From: Yersinia hibernica
Lineage (GTDB): Bacteria > Pseudomonadota > Gammaproteobacteria > Enterobacterales > Enterobacteriaceae
Length of the DNA: 64,000 nt
Assembly (NCBI RefSeq): GCF_004124235.1
Contig: NZ_CP032487.1
Span: 4,092,001 to 4,156,000, forward strand
Direction of reading: 5' to 3'
The notes beneath the pieces were generated by a model. The model was not told the DNA's origin. It did not search any database and was given only the letters and a program-made list of their open reading frames with translations. Positions 33,653-42,821 of the stretch are shown here, piece after piece. The position numbers and the translations under genes were made by a program. Position 1 is the stretch's first letter. Each line of letters opens with the position of its first letter.

Positions 33653-34303
33653 ATGAGTGCTATCGCGCTTGGCATGATTATTTTCGCGTATTTGTGTGGC
33701 TCTATTTCCAGTGCGGTCCTGGTCTGCCGGGTTGCCAAGCTACCCGATCCGCGTGAGCATGGCTCCGGTAATCCCGGGGCCACCAACGTACTACGCATCG
33801 GTGGCCGCACGGCGGCGGCCACGGTACTGATTTTCGATGTGTTGAAAGGGATGTTACCGGTTTGGATTGCTTATCTGCTACACGTTTCGCCACTGTATCT
33901 TGGCTTGACCGCCATTGCAGCCTGTCTTGGTCATATTTATCCGGTATTTTTCCACTTTAAAGGTGGTAAAGGCGTCGCCACGGCATTTGGTGCCATCGCG
34001 CCTATTGGCTGGGATTTGACCGGCCTGATGACCGGCACTTGGCTGTTGACCGTGCTACTGAGTGGCTATTCATCTTTGGGCGCAATTATTAGCGCATTAA
34101 TCGCCCCCTTCTATGTCTGGTGGTTCAAACCGCAATTTACCTTCCCGGTGGCCATGCTGTCCTGCCTGATTCTGATGCGCCACCACGATAATATTCAACG
34201 TTTATGGCGCGGCAAAGAAAGTAAAATCTGGGATAAGCTCAGAAAGAAAAAACAGAAAACCCCGGCCGAAGAAGCCGCCGAGTTAGAAGAGAAAGAGGAT
34301 TAG
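33653..34303 (+). CDS. plsY: Glycerol-3-phosphate acyltransferase PlsY
   Basis: PlsY transfers an acyl group from acyl-phosphate to glycerol 3-phosphate, the first step of phosphatidic acid synthesis. The 216-residue membrane protein carries its three signature motifs: [11 protein letters not shown] (residues ~38-48), [12 protein letters not shown] (~100-111) and RHHDNIQRL in the C-terminal cytoplasmic part. Five membrane segments are evident, followed by a Lys/Glu-rich tail. Its neighbours in E. coli are the same. Confidence 0.97.
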   Translation: MSAIALGMIIFAYLCGSISSAVLVCRVAKLPDPREHGSGNPGATNVLRIGGRTAAATVLIFDVLKGMLPVWIAYLLHVSPLYLGLTAIAACLGHIYPVFFHFKGGKGVATAFGAIAPIGWDLTGLMTGTWLLTVLLSGYSSLGAIISALIAPFYVWWFKPQFTFPVAMLSCLILMRHHDNIQRLWRGKESKIWDKLRKKKQKTPAEEAAELEEKED

Positions 34304-34387
34304 TTTAGAATCAGCTAAGCGGGCGCGAGGCAAGGCGCAAAGAAGTGAAAAAACGGAGTGGACTTATAGTCCATGAGCATTGTGAAA

Positions 34388-34411
34388 GACTGCGGCAACA
34401 CCGCCGCAGCC
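34388..34411. terminator. GC-rich hairpin between plsY and tsaD
   Basis: ACTGCGGC and GCCGCAG-type arms around 34389-34410 form a GC stem in the 125-base gap between convergent plsY and tsaD. T runs are weak on both strands. It may act as a bidirectional terminator. Confidence 0.45.
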
Positions 34412-34428
34412 CCGCTTACACTTTCTGA

Positions 34429-35442
34429 TCACACTTTCGGTAACTCACTCAACGGCCAGCGCGGGCGAACCGATACTGACAATTCGCTATTCACACCACT
34501 TTTCAGCCGAATCAGACCCGCATAGGCGATCATCGCGCCATTATCGGTGCAAAATTCTGGTCGAGCATAAAATACTTCCCCGCCACGTTTTTGCATCATT
34601 GCGGCCAGTTTTGAGCGTAAAGTGCGGTTAGCACTCACTCCGCCAGCAATAACCAAGCGCTTAAAGCCGGTTTGATCCAGTGCGCGCTTGGATTTGATAG
34701 CCAGAGTGTCGACCACGGCATCTTCAAACGCGCGGGCAATATCGGCACGAGTTTGGTCATCATCACCATTGGCGCGGATGGTATTCGCCGCGAACGTTTT
34801 CAGGCCAGAAAAACTGAAATCCAGCCCCGGACGGTCAGTCATTGGCCGCGGGAAAGTAAATCTTTCGGCAGTTCCAAGCTGGGCCATACGCGACAACATT
34901 GGCCCACCGGGGTAATCTAACCCTAATAATTTTGCTGTTTTATCAAAGGCTTCCCCGGCCGCATCGTCAACAGACTCACCGAGTAACAAATACTCACCAA
35001 TCCCCGTCACACTGATTAATTGCGTGTGACCGCCGGAGACAAGTAACGCGACAAACGGAAATTCCGGTACATTTTCTTCCAGCATCGGTGCCAATAAATG
35101 CCCTTCCATATGATGGACGGGCACGGCGGGAACGCCCCAAGCAAAGGCTAATGCGCGGCCGACAGTGGCCCCAACCAGCAATGCCCCGACCAACCCAGGG
35201 CCTGCGGTATACGCCACGCCATCAATGTCTTTGGCGCTCAAATTGGCTTCTTTCAATGCAGCTTGAATCAATGGCACCGTTTTGCGCACATGATCACGGG
35301 AAGCCAGCTCAGGCACGACGCCGCCATAATCAGCATGCAATTTAACTTGGCTGTACAATTGGTTAGCTAACAGACCGGCTTCATCGTCATACACTGCAAT
35401 TCCGGTTTCATCGCAGGACGTTTCTATACCCAAAACTCGCAT
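34429..35442 (-). CDS. tsaD: tRNA N6-adenosine threonylcarbamoyltransferase TsaD
   Basis: TsaD transfers the threonylcarbamoyl group to A37 of ANN-decoding tRNAs in complex with TsaB and TsaE. The 337-residue protein has the ASKHA fold, the N-terminal [14 protein letters not shown], the metal-binding [11 protein letters not shown] (His residues ~111 and 115), the SGGHTQL loop and the C-terminal [13 protein letters not shown] with an Asp ligand. The ATG at 35442 was chosen to match E. coli. Another in-frame ATG lies five codons earlier. It is divergent from rpsU. Confidence 0.97.
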   Translation of the reverse strand: MRVLGIETSCDETGIAVYDDEAGLLANQLYSQVKLHADYGGVVPELASRDHVRKTVPLIQAALKEANLSAKDIDGVAYTAGPGLVGALLVGATVGRALAFAWGVPAVPVHHMEGHLLAPMLEENVPEFPFVALLVSGGHTQLISVTGIGEYLLLGESVDDAAGEAFDKTAKLLGLDYPGGPMLSRMAQLGTAERFTFPRPMTDRPGLDFSFSGLKTFAANTIRANGDDDQTRADIARAFEDAVVDTLAIKSKRALDQTGFKRLVIAGGVSANRTLRSKLAAMMQKRGGEVFYARPEFCTDNGAMIAYAGLIRLKSGVNSELSVSVRPRWPLSELPKV

Positions 35443-36031
<589 letters not shown>

Positions 36032-36035
36032 TTCT

Positions 36036-36062
36036 TCGGGGGTAACCCCGCCGCGTAGTTTT
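36036..36062 (+). terminator. Attenuating terminator between rpsU and dnaG
   Basis: CGGGG-GTAA-CCCCG around 36038-36052 forms a hairpin, with TTTTTT about 8 bases downstream (36058-36063). A terminator at this point is known in the E. coli operon, where it lowers dnaG expression relative to rpsU. The spacing to the T run makes the exact stem uncertain. Confidence 0.5.
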
Positions 36063-36167
36063 TTATGTTCTAAGAACGCGCAGATCGAGTAGTTGCATAC
36101 GAAGGCCGTGCTTTCCGAAAGGAATGCGCGGCTTGTTCTCGTTTATGGACTGACCGAATAGGGGCTT

Positions 36168-37916
36168 ATGGCTGGACGAATTCCACGCGTATTTATCAAT
36201 GACTTGCTGGCTCGCACTGACATCGTCGATCTTATTGATGCTCGGGTAAAACTGAAGAAGCAAGGCAAAAATTATCACGCGTGCTGTCCGTTCCATCATG
36301 AGAAAACCCCCTCATTTACTGTTAATGGCGAAAAGCAGTTTTATCACTGTTTCGGCTGTGGCGCGCATGGTAATGCGGTTGATTTTTTGATGAATTACGA
36401 CAGACTTGAATTTGTCGAAAGTATCGAAGAGTTAGCCACCATGCACGGGCTGGAAGTGCCTTATGAGGCAGGAACCGGCACCACACAGATTGAACGCCAC
36501 CAACGGCAAAGTCTTTATCAGCTGATGGAAAGCCTAAGTGCATTCTATCAACAATCACTCAAAGGCCAGAACGCCAATCAGGCACGCGAATATCTTAAAC
36601 ATCGCGGTTTGAGTGAAGAAATCATTCAACATTTTGCTATCGGTTTTGCCCCTCCAGGTTGGGACAATGCCTTAAAACGTTTTGGTCGCGATGGCGAAAG
36701 CCGCACGGCGCTGAACGATGCAGGGATGTTGGTGACTAATGATACAGGGCGAACTTACGATCGTTTTCGTGAGCGCGTCATGTTCCCTATTCGCGATAAA
36801 CGCGGGCGGGTTATCGCCTTTGGCGGGCGAATTCTGGGTGATGGAGTGCCGAAGTACCTCAACTCCCCAGAAACAGAAATTTTTCATAAGGGCCGCCAGT
36901 TATATGGCTTGTATGAAGCGCAAGTGAATCACCCGAATCCAACCCGGCTACTCGTGGTTGAAGGTTATATGGATGTGGTGGCACTGGCGCAATTTGGTAT
37001 TGATTATGCTGTTGCCTCGCTGGGTACAGCCACCACGGCGGAACATATTCAACTATTATTCCGCGCGACCGATAATGTAATTTGTTGTTATGACGGCGAT
37101 CGGGCCGGTAGAGATGCAGCTTGGCGTGCTTTAGAAACAGCTCTGCCCTATCTAAATGATGGGCGTCAGCTACGCTTTATGTTTTTGCCCGATGGCGAAG
37201 ACCCGGACACTCTGGTGCGCAAAGAAGGGAAAGATGCATTCGAACAGCGGATGGAGCAGGCGCAGCCACTCTCAACTTTCTTGTTCGAAACCTTGATGCC
37301 ACAGGTGGATTTGAGCAGCCCAGACGGGCGCGCCAAATTAAGCACACTGGCACTTCCTTTAATCAGCCAGGTGCCTGGAGAAACCTTACGGCTTTATCTG
37401 CGCCAACAGTTAGGCAATAAGCTAGGTTTGCTAGATGACAGCCAGCTTGACAAGCTGATGCCGAAACTGGCTGAAAACACAAATAGCTACCAGCCGCCCC
37501 AGCTAAAACGCACAACCATGCGTATACTTATAGGGCTACTGGTGCAAAACCCACAGTTGGCTACACTTATCCCCTCATTGCAGGGTGTCGAACAAGCCAA
37601 GTTAGCTGGATTACCGTTATTTATTGAGTTGGTTGAGACCTGTTTAGCCCAACCGGGGCTAACAACCGGTCAGTTATTGGAACTGTATCGTGATAATAAA
37701 TTCAGCCAACAGCTTGAAACTCTTGCAACATGGAACCACATGATTGTTGAGGACATGGTCGAACAGACTTTTGTCGACACGCTAACCAGCCTGTATGACT
37801 CCATATTGGAGCAACGTCAGGAAACACTCATAGCGCGTGATCGTACACATGGATTAAACGCCGAAGAACGTAAAGAGCTTTGGTCTTTGAATCTGGCATT
37901 AGCCAGGACAAAATGA
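36168..37916 (+). CDS. dnaG: DNA primase
   Basis: DnaG synthesises RNA primers for replication. The 582-residue protein has the N-terminal zinc ribbon ([13 protein letters not shown] and [11 protein letters not shown], residues ~39-66), the TOPRIM catalytic core ([16 protein letters not shown] near 263, [14 protein letters not shown] near 307) and the C-terminal helicase-binding domain. AGGGG precedes the ATG. A strong stem (around 36096-36136) lies in the leader after rpsU and could be an RNA-processing site. Confidence 0.98.
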   Translation: MAGRIPRVFINDLLARTDIVDLIDARVKLKKQGKNYHACCPFHHEKTPSFTVNGEKQFYHCFGCGAHGNAVDFLMNYDRLEFVESIEELATMHGLEVPYEAGTGTTQIERHQRQSLYQLMESLSAFYQQSLKGQNANQAREYLKHRGLSEEIIQHFAIGFAPPGWDNALKRFGRDGESRTALNDAGMLVTNDTGRTYDRFRERVMFPIRDKRGRVIAFGGRILGDGVPKYLNSPETEIFHKGRQLYGLYEAQVNHPNPTRLLVVEGYMDVVALAQFGIDYAVASLGTATTAEHIQLLFRATDNVICCYDGDRAGRDAAWRALETALPYLNDGRQLRFMFLPDGEDPDTLVRKEGKDAFEQRMEQAQPLSTFLFETLMPQVDLSSPDGRAKLSTLALPLISQVPGETLRLYLRQQLGNKLGLLDDSQLDKLMPKLAENTNSYQPPQLKRTTMRILIGLLVQNPQLATLIPSLQGVEQAKLAGLPLFIELVETCLAQPGLTTGQLLELYRDNKFSQQLETLATWNHMIVEDMVEQTFVDTLTSLYDSILEQRQETLIARDRTHGLNAEERKELWSLNLALARTK

Positions 37917-38073
37917 AATACCCAACGGCTTAATTGCCGATAAATGTGGGGGCGAATCCCCACAATATGCCGTCATGGCGGGCAGCGGCGACAAAAAAAA
38001 GCCCCAAATGCTATTGTTGGCGGTTTCGCCGACCGACACCAACCCAAATACTCTGAAGTGTGGATACCGTCTT

Positions 38074-39912
38074 ATGGAGCAAAACCCGCAGTCACAGCTG
38101 AAACTACTTGTCACCCGTGGTAAGGAGCAAGGCTATCTGACCTATGCTGAGGTCAATGACCATCTGCCGGAAGATATCGTCGATTCCGATCAGATCGAAG
38201 ACATCATCCAGATGATTAATGACATGGGCATACAGGTGCTAGAAGAAGCACCTGATGCCGATGATTTAATGCTGGCCGAGAACACCACTGATACCGACGA
38301 TGACGCGGCTGAAGCTGCTGCACAGGTGTTGTCCAGTGTTGAATCCGAAATCGGGCGTACCACTGACCCGGTGCGTATGTACATGCGCGAAATGGGTACC
38401 GTTGAGTTATTGACGCGTGAGGGTGAGATTGATATCGCCAAACGTATCGAAGACGGTATCAATCAGGTTCAGTGCTCCGTTGCTGAATACCCTGAAGCGA
38501 TTACTTACCTATTGGAACAATATGATCGCGTTGAAGCAGGTGAAGCTCGTTTATCTGACCTGATCACCGGTTTTGTTGATCCGAACGCCGAAGAAGATAT
38601 TGCGCCGACGGCCACTCACGTTGGTTCTGAATTATCCAGCGAAGAAATGGATGACGACGACGACGAAGATGAAGACGACGAAGAAGAAGAAGACGATAAC
38701 AGCATTGACCCAGAGCTGGCACGTCTGAAATTCAGCGAATTGCGTGAGCAGTACGAAAATGCACGCATGGAAATCAAGAAAAACGGTCGCAGTCATGCGA
38801 ATGCTGCTGCTGAGATTCTGAAACTTTCCGAAGTCTTCAAACAGTTCCGCCTGGTACCGAAGCAATTCGACTATCTGGTCAACAACATGCGCGCCATGAT
38901 GGACCGTGTTCGTACTCAAGAACGCATCATCATGAAGTTATGTGTTGAACAGTGCAAAATGCCAAAGAAAAACTTCGTGACCCTGTTTGCTAGCAATGAA
39001 ACCAGTGATACTTGGTTTGCTGCAGCAATTGCCATGGGTAAACCGTGGTCGGAAAAACTGAAAGACGTTTCGGATGATGTTCAACGTAGCTTGCAGAAAT
39101 TGCGCCAGATCGAAGAAGAAACCGGCCTGACCATCGAGCAAGTGAAAGACATTAACCGTCGTATGTCTATCGGTGAAGCGAAAGCGCGTCGCGCCAAGAA
39201 AGAGATGGTGGAGGCTAACCTGCGTCTGGTTATCTCTATTGCGAAAAAATACACCAACCGTGGTTTGCAGTTCCTTGATTTAATTCAGGAAGGCAACATC
39301 GGTTTGATGAAAGCCGTAGATAAATTCGAATACCGCCGTGGTTATAAGTTCTCAACCTATGCAACTTGGTGGATTCGTCAGGCTATTACACGCTCTATCG
39401 CAGACCAGGCGCGTACCATCCGTATTCCGGTGCATATGATTGAGACCATTAACAAACTCAACCGTATCTCGCGCCAGATGCTGCAAGAGATGGGCCGTGA
39501 ACCTACACCGGAAGAGTTGGCTGAACGCATGTTAATGCCGGAAGACAAAATTCGTAAAGTGCTGAAAATTGCGAAAGAGCCAATTTCAATGGAAACCCCA
39601 ATTGGTGATGATGAAGATTCACATCTGGGCGATTTCATTGAAGATACCACTCTGGAGCTGCCGCTGGACTCTGCAACCTCTGAGAGCCTGCGTTCTGCCA
39701 CTCATGACGTGTTAGCTGGCCTGACAGCGCGTGAAGCGAAAGTTCTGCGCATGCGTTTCGGTATTGACATGAATACTGACCACACCTTGGAAGAAGTGGG
39801 CAAACAGTTCGACGTCACCCGTGAACGTATCCGTCAGATCGAAGCGAAGGCATTGCGCAAACTGCGCCACCCAAGCCGTTCAGAAGTGCTGCGCAGCTTC
39901 TTGGATGATTAA
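38074..39912 (+). CDS. rpoD: RNA polymerase sigma factor RpoD (sigma-70)
   Basis: The primary sigma factor has 612 residues (613 in E. coli). Region 1.1 begins [20 protein letters not shown] non-conserved insert includes an acidic run, [15 protein letters not shown], near residues 190-206. Regions 2.1-2.4 include [15 protein letters not shown], and region 4.2 has [20 protein letters not shown] with the helix-turn-helix. The frame is open 33 codons further upstream, but the ATG at 38074 matches the known N-terminus. It is the last gene of the operon. Confidence 0.99.
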   Translation: MEQNPQSQLKLLVTRGKEQGYLTYAEVNDHLPEDIVDSDQIEDIIQMINDMGIQVLEEAPDADDLMLAENTTDTDDDAAEAAAQVLSSVESEIGRTTDPVRMYMREMGTVELLTREGEIDIAKRIEDGINQVQCSVAEYPEAITYLLEQYDRVEAGEARLSDLITGFVDPNAEEDIAPTATHVGSELSSEEMDDDDDEDEDDEEEEDDNSIDPELARLKFSELREQYENARMEIKKNGRSHANAAAEILKLSEVFKQFRLVPKQFDYLVNNMRAMMDRVRTQERIIMKLCVEQCKMPKKNFVTLFASNETSDTWFAAAIAMGKPWSEKLKDVSDDVQRSLQKLRQIEEETGLTIEQVKDINRRMSIGEAKARRAKKEMVEANLRLVISIAKKYTNRGLQFLDLIQEGNIGLMKAVDKFEYRRGYKFSTYATWWIRQAITRSIADQARTIRIPVHMIETINKLNRISRQMLQEMGREPTPEELAERMLMPEDKIRKVLKIAKEPISMETPIGDDEDSHLGDFIEDTTLELPLDSATSESLRSATHDVLAGLTAREAKVLRMRFGIDMNTDHTLEEVGKQFDVTRERIRQIEAKALRKLRHPSRSEVLRSFLDD

Positions 39913-39937
39913 TTATCCATTGCGCTGACAAGCACAC

Positions 39938-39970
39938 AAAAACCCCGGCATGCCGGGGTTTTTCTTTTTA
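39938..39970 (+). terminator. Intrinsic terminator after rpoD
   Basis: AACCCCGGCA-TGCCGGGGTT (39941-39960) is a perfect self-complementary stem followed by TTTCTTTTTA. It lies 28 bases after the rpoD stop and closes the operon. Confidence 0.92.
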
Positions 39971-39974
39971 GCCC

Positions 39975-40007
39975 GAGACTGATATTTTACTGATATCGGT
40001 CAGTCTC
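39975..40007. repeat. Inverted repeat between rpoD terminator and tRNA promoter
   Basis: GAGACTGA (39975-39982) and TCAGTCTC (40000-40007) are perfect complementary arms 17 bases apart. They lie after the rpoD terminator and upstream of the tRNA promoter. No function is assigned. Confidence 0.45.
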
Positions 40008-40071
40008 AACCCACCAAGTCCGTAAAAAACCTTAATTTTGTGCATAAAACGCCCATCTGATTCTTCAGCTC

Positions 40072-40101
40072 TAGACCGCAGGATAAAAACTACCGTATAA
40101 T
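40072..40101 (+). promoter_or_regulatory. Promoter of tRNA-Ile2
   Basis: A -35-like TAGACC (40072-40077) is followed after 18 bases by a perfect -10 TATAAT (40096-40101). The GC-rich bases after it (CAGCGCCC) fit the discriminator of stable-RNA promoters. The mature tRNA begins at 40116. Confidence 0.7.
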
Positions 40102-40115
40102 CAGCGCCCAAGTCT

Positions 40116-40192
40116 GGCCCCTTAGCTCAGTTGGTTAGAGCACGCGACTCATAATCGCTTGGTCACTGGTTCAAGTCCAGTAGGGGCCACCA
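40116..40192 (+). tRNA. ileX: tRNA-Ile2 (anticodon CAU, lysidine-modified)
   Basis: A 77-base tRNA with acceptor arms GGCCCCT and AGGGGCC, an encoded CCA end (40190-40192), D-arm TAGCTCAGTTGGTTAGAGC and T-loop GGTTCAAGTCC. The anticodon is CAT at 40150-40152. The sequence and its position after rpoD match E. coli ileX, whose C34 is changed to lysidine by TilS to read AUA, rather than a Met tRNA. The first anticodon-stem pair appears mismatched (C-T). Confidence 0.93.
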
Positions 40193-40201
40193 AATTCAGT
40201 G

Positions 40202-40238
40202 AGGAGTTAGATGAGCAATCGTCTGACTCCTTTTTATT
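40202..40238 (+). terminator. Intrinsic terminator after tRNA-Ile2
   Basis: AGGAGTTAGA (40202-40211) pairs with TCTGACTCCT (40222-40231) with one G-U pair. It is followed by TTTTATTTG, 9 bases after the tRNA end. Confidence 0.85.
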
Positions 40239-40279
40239 TGGTTTGAATAACCCGTGATACTCGCTTCAGAATAAAAATC

Positions 40280-40309
40280 AAAAAAAGAGGTGCCGCTCTC
40301 GCTGGCACC
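40280..40309 (-). terminator. Intrinsic terminator of the nagZ-porin-namZ transcription unit
   Basis: On the minus strand GGTGCC and GGCACC (complements of 40304-40309 and 40289-40294) form a stem around a 9-base loop. It is followed by TCTTTTTTTGA. It lies about 25 bases past the namZ stop. Confidence 0.9.
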
Positions 40310-40333
40310 CCAAATGTCAAAGAAGAATAGAAT

Positions 40334-41665
40334 TTAAGGGTAAACTTTATATTTCTCGCGTAGCTTCAAATAATTATTAATACCGGGTTGCCAGTGAGAC
40401 TCCAAATAATTGACAGTCTCATCAACAGTTAATTTCTTCTCATTAGCCTCTTCCATTAATTTAACCAAATTACGTGAGCCGGTTAATTTAGCCAACCAAA
40501 GAGGACGTATTAAAAAATACTCTTCTTGATAATCCAGATATTTTGCTTCCATCGAGGATGGGATAACCATTGCATACCCTGCCTCTTTAAATTTGAACCA
40601 CCATTCAACAAAGTAACGTATCGTCGGCTTAACCTCGGCTATATTAGTGGCAGTAAATTCTTCACTACACACGTCTTTACCCGCTTGCGGCCAGCCTGTT
40701 TTCTGCTGGTTAATATCCACGTGATAGCAAGTGTTGACATAAAATATCCGAGATGGAAAACCCAATTGTTCAAAAGGATGGTCAGAGCCTCGCCCCATAT
40801 TGACACTGGTTGCTTCAAATATCCCCAAAGCAGGATAAAGCTGAATAGCCAGGTCACTGCGTAAATTTGGCGAAGGTCTTACTGGCAATGAATAAGGCAA
40901 ATCATGTGTGTAATTCCCCATAGCAATGACGGTCAAATCTTCCACAGGAAACTGATAAGTTTTAATACCGAAAGCCTGCCAATTAGAATCATCGAAATTC
41001 GTCAGCCAGCCTTCATTGATAATCATCTTGGCAAATTCACCCGACGTCAGCCCATGTACCATCGGCACCGGGTGCATACCGATACCGGAAATATTCTCTT
41101 CCTCAAGAATAGGCCCATATACATGATTTCCTAGCGGGTTAGGCCGGTCAAATACCATAAATTGTTTATGATATTTTTGCAGACTTTCCAACATATGATG
41201 CATAGAAATGGTATAGGTAAAATAACGAACACCGACATCCTGCAAATCATAAATGACGACATCAACATTAGATAACTGTGCCTCGGTTGGATGCGCCCGT
41301 ACACGCCCATCGTTATCCCGCCCATACAAAGAAATAATCGGGAGGCCACTCTGTTTATCAACGTGATTGTCATCACCCAGCCCAGCATCTGCATTTCCAC
41401 GTATGCCATGCTCAACAGAGAATAATGCCGTCACTGTGAAGTGATATTTATTCTGCTCAGCTAACAACTTGTCGATGGTATGACGCCCTTCTTTGTTAAT
41501 TGAGCTTTGGTTTACCATTAAGCCGATACGCTTATTTTTAAGCAGCGGCCCATATACATTTTCCTGATCGACACCTAAAATAATTTCTTGTGTCTCACGG
41601 GTATGTCCAGTGCTTAGCACAAGTATCGAGCATAGGCACAGTAATGTTCGCAGGAAATATCTCAT
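40334..41665 (-). CDS. namZ: Exported NamZ-type exo-beta-N-acetylmuramidase (DUF1343, GH171)
   Basis: A 443-residue protein of the DUF1343 family. Its Bacillus subtilis member NamZ (YbbC) releases terminal MurNAc from peptidoglycan chains. A signal peptide at residues 1-22 puts it in the periplasm or outside. Family motifs are clear: VNQSS (51-55), FSVEHGIRG (82-90, with the conserved Glu85), YDLQDVGVRYFTY (139-151) and DRPNP (173-177). It is the last gene of the unit nagZ-porin-namZ, starting 52 bases after the porin stop. With NagZ it would release free MurNAc and GlcNAc from cell-wall fragments. The function is inferred from the family; the specificity here is untested. Confidence 0.88.
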   Translation of the reverse strand: MRYFLRTLLCLCSILVLSTGHTRETQEIILGVDQENVYGPLLKNKRIGLMVNQSSINKEGRHTIDKLLAEQNKYHFTVTALFSVEHGIRGNADAGLGDDNHVDKQSGLPIISLYGRDNDGRVRAHPTEAQLSNVDVVIYDLQDVGVRYFTYTISMHHMLESLQKYHKQFMVFDRPNPLGNHVYGPILEEENISGIGMHPVPMVHGLTSGEFAKMIINEGWLTNFDDSNWQAFGIKTYQFPVEDLTVIAMGNYTHDLPYSLPVRPSPNLRSDLAIQLYPALGIFEATSVNMGRGSDHPFEQLGFPSRIFYVNTCYHVDINQQKTGWPQAGKDVCSEEFTATNIAEVKPTIRYFVEWWFKFKEAGYAMVIPSSMEAKYLDYQEEYFLIRPLWLAKLTGSRNLVKLMEEANEKKLTVDETVNYLESHWQPGINNYLKLREKYKVYP

Positions 41666-41717
41666 TCCTTATCTCTCGCTATAAATGAAATTATATGTTG
41701 ATATTACTTATTTGATA

Positions 41718-42803
41718 TCAGAAGTTATGCCTTAATTCCACCGCCCAGAACCAAAAGTTGTTACTGCTCTTGTTGTTATTCGTCCAGGTTTGCTCTGGGC
41801 GATAATAAGTATCAGTAAATATTGAAGTTTGCTTCGTCAGCGGATAGAGCACCTGCAAACCATAGCGACTACGATTTTTTTCTTTATACAAAATCTCATG
41901 ATTATTCGAGTCACGGAAACTTTGTGTTCCTTTGACCAGTGCCAGACGTGTATAAGGCATCAATAGAAAACCGTTATCAAATTTATAACGATATATTCCC
42001 CAGAAGAAATGCTCTTTATTATAAAGCGTATTGACCAGTTGCTCATCAATGTACAAATAGTTTAACCACAGTGAATTCTTCTGATTAAAGGTGATGTTTG
42101 CACCAGCAAAATGCTCATTAATTTGGCTCCAGTCCCGTTTATATACGCCGTAATTCCCTTTGGCACGCGCATAGTCTAACTTACGGTCTATCAAACGAAA
42201 TGAGAGGCTGGCATTAAAACTCAAGTTTTCTGAATATTTATAATAGGCTTGTGGACGGATCCAAATTTCATGCCGCTCTTCACCTTTACGAATATCCCCT
42301 TTATAAGCAGGATCCGCTAATGCCGGGTTGCTGATTGAGGGATAATGCCAGTTATCATTACGATAACCCAAACGCAATTTTGTATTACCGTTCTTACCAT
42401 TGTAGGTAAAGGGAAAAGTTCTAGTTACCCCGGCCTGCCAACGTGTACGGTCGTATTCGGGATTATTATCTAAATATGTTTTCAAAAACTGAACATCATA
42501 TAGCCATAATGAGTCATTCTGATAAATATAGGCCCCAACATAAGGTGATGTTGCCATACTACCTTTAATAAACTTCCAACTTTCGTCACTATCTATTTCT
42601 TGCTCTGCACCAATATAGGTGTCAAAATTCCATGCTTTCTGTCTTAGTTTATCTTGTGCCTCTTTTTTCTCCTGTTCTATTTGCTGAATTCTTTTATTCA
42701 ATTTATGAATTTCTTGATCATAATCAGTTTCAAATTCATCGGCTAAAAGAGGCATACACATTGTTAGGGTACTGAGAATCACAAATCCTTTTAAGATATT
42801 CAT
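41718..42803 (-). CDS. OmpG-like outer-membrane porin with N-terminal coiled coil
   Basis: A 361-residue protein with a signal peptide (residues 1-21, ending LLA), then a charged heptad-like segment (residues ~28-58, EIHKLNKRIQQIEQEKKEAQ). About 290 residues of alternating aromatic/polar beta-strand pattern follow, ending ELRHNF. The terminal Phe is the outer-membrane insertion signal recognised by the BAM complex. The barrel resembles the monomeric porin OmpG, which passes oligosaccharides, but the N-terminal coil is extra. Its place between nagZ (18-base gap) and namZ suggests it admits muropeptides or amino sugars. The start has a GGAAGG ribosome binding site. Confidence 0.82.
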   Translation of the reverse strand: MNILKGFVILSTLTMCMPLLADEFETDYDQEIHKLNKRIQQIEQEKKEAQDKLRQKAWNFDTYIGAEQEIDSDESWKFIKGSMATSPYVGAYIYQNDSLWLYDVQFLKTYLDNNPEYDRTRWQAGVTRTFPFTYNGKNGNTKLRLGYRNDNWHYPSISNPALADPAYKGDIRKGEERHEIWIRPQAYYKYSENLSFNASLSFRLIDRKLDYARAKGNYGVYKRDWSQINEHFAGANITFNQKNSLWLNYLYIDEQLVNTLYNKEHFFWGIYRYKFDNGFLLMPYTRLALVKGTQSFRDSNNHEILYKEKNRSRYGLQVLYPLTKQTSIFTDTYYRPEQTWTNNNKSSNNFWFWAVELRHNF

Positions 42804-42821
42804 TTTTACCTTCCAATATTT

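Noticed and set aside
37975..38073. Upstream extension of rpoD by 33 codons
   Set aside because: The extension has no similarity to sigma-70 and the ATG at 38074 gives the known N-terminus. The upstream part is the leader after dnaG.
38637..38701. Short GA-rich tandem-like run in rpoD
   Set aside because: It encodes the acidic Asp/Glu stretch in the non-conserved region of sigma-70, which is normal in enterobacteria.
40116..40192. Calling this an elongator tRNA-Met
   Set aside because: The CAT anticodon alone is ambiguous, but body sequence and position after rpoD match E. coli ileX, so tRNA-Ile2 is preferred.
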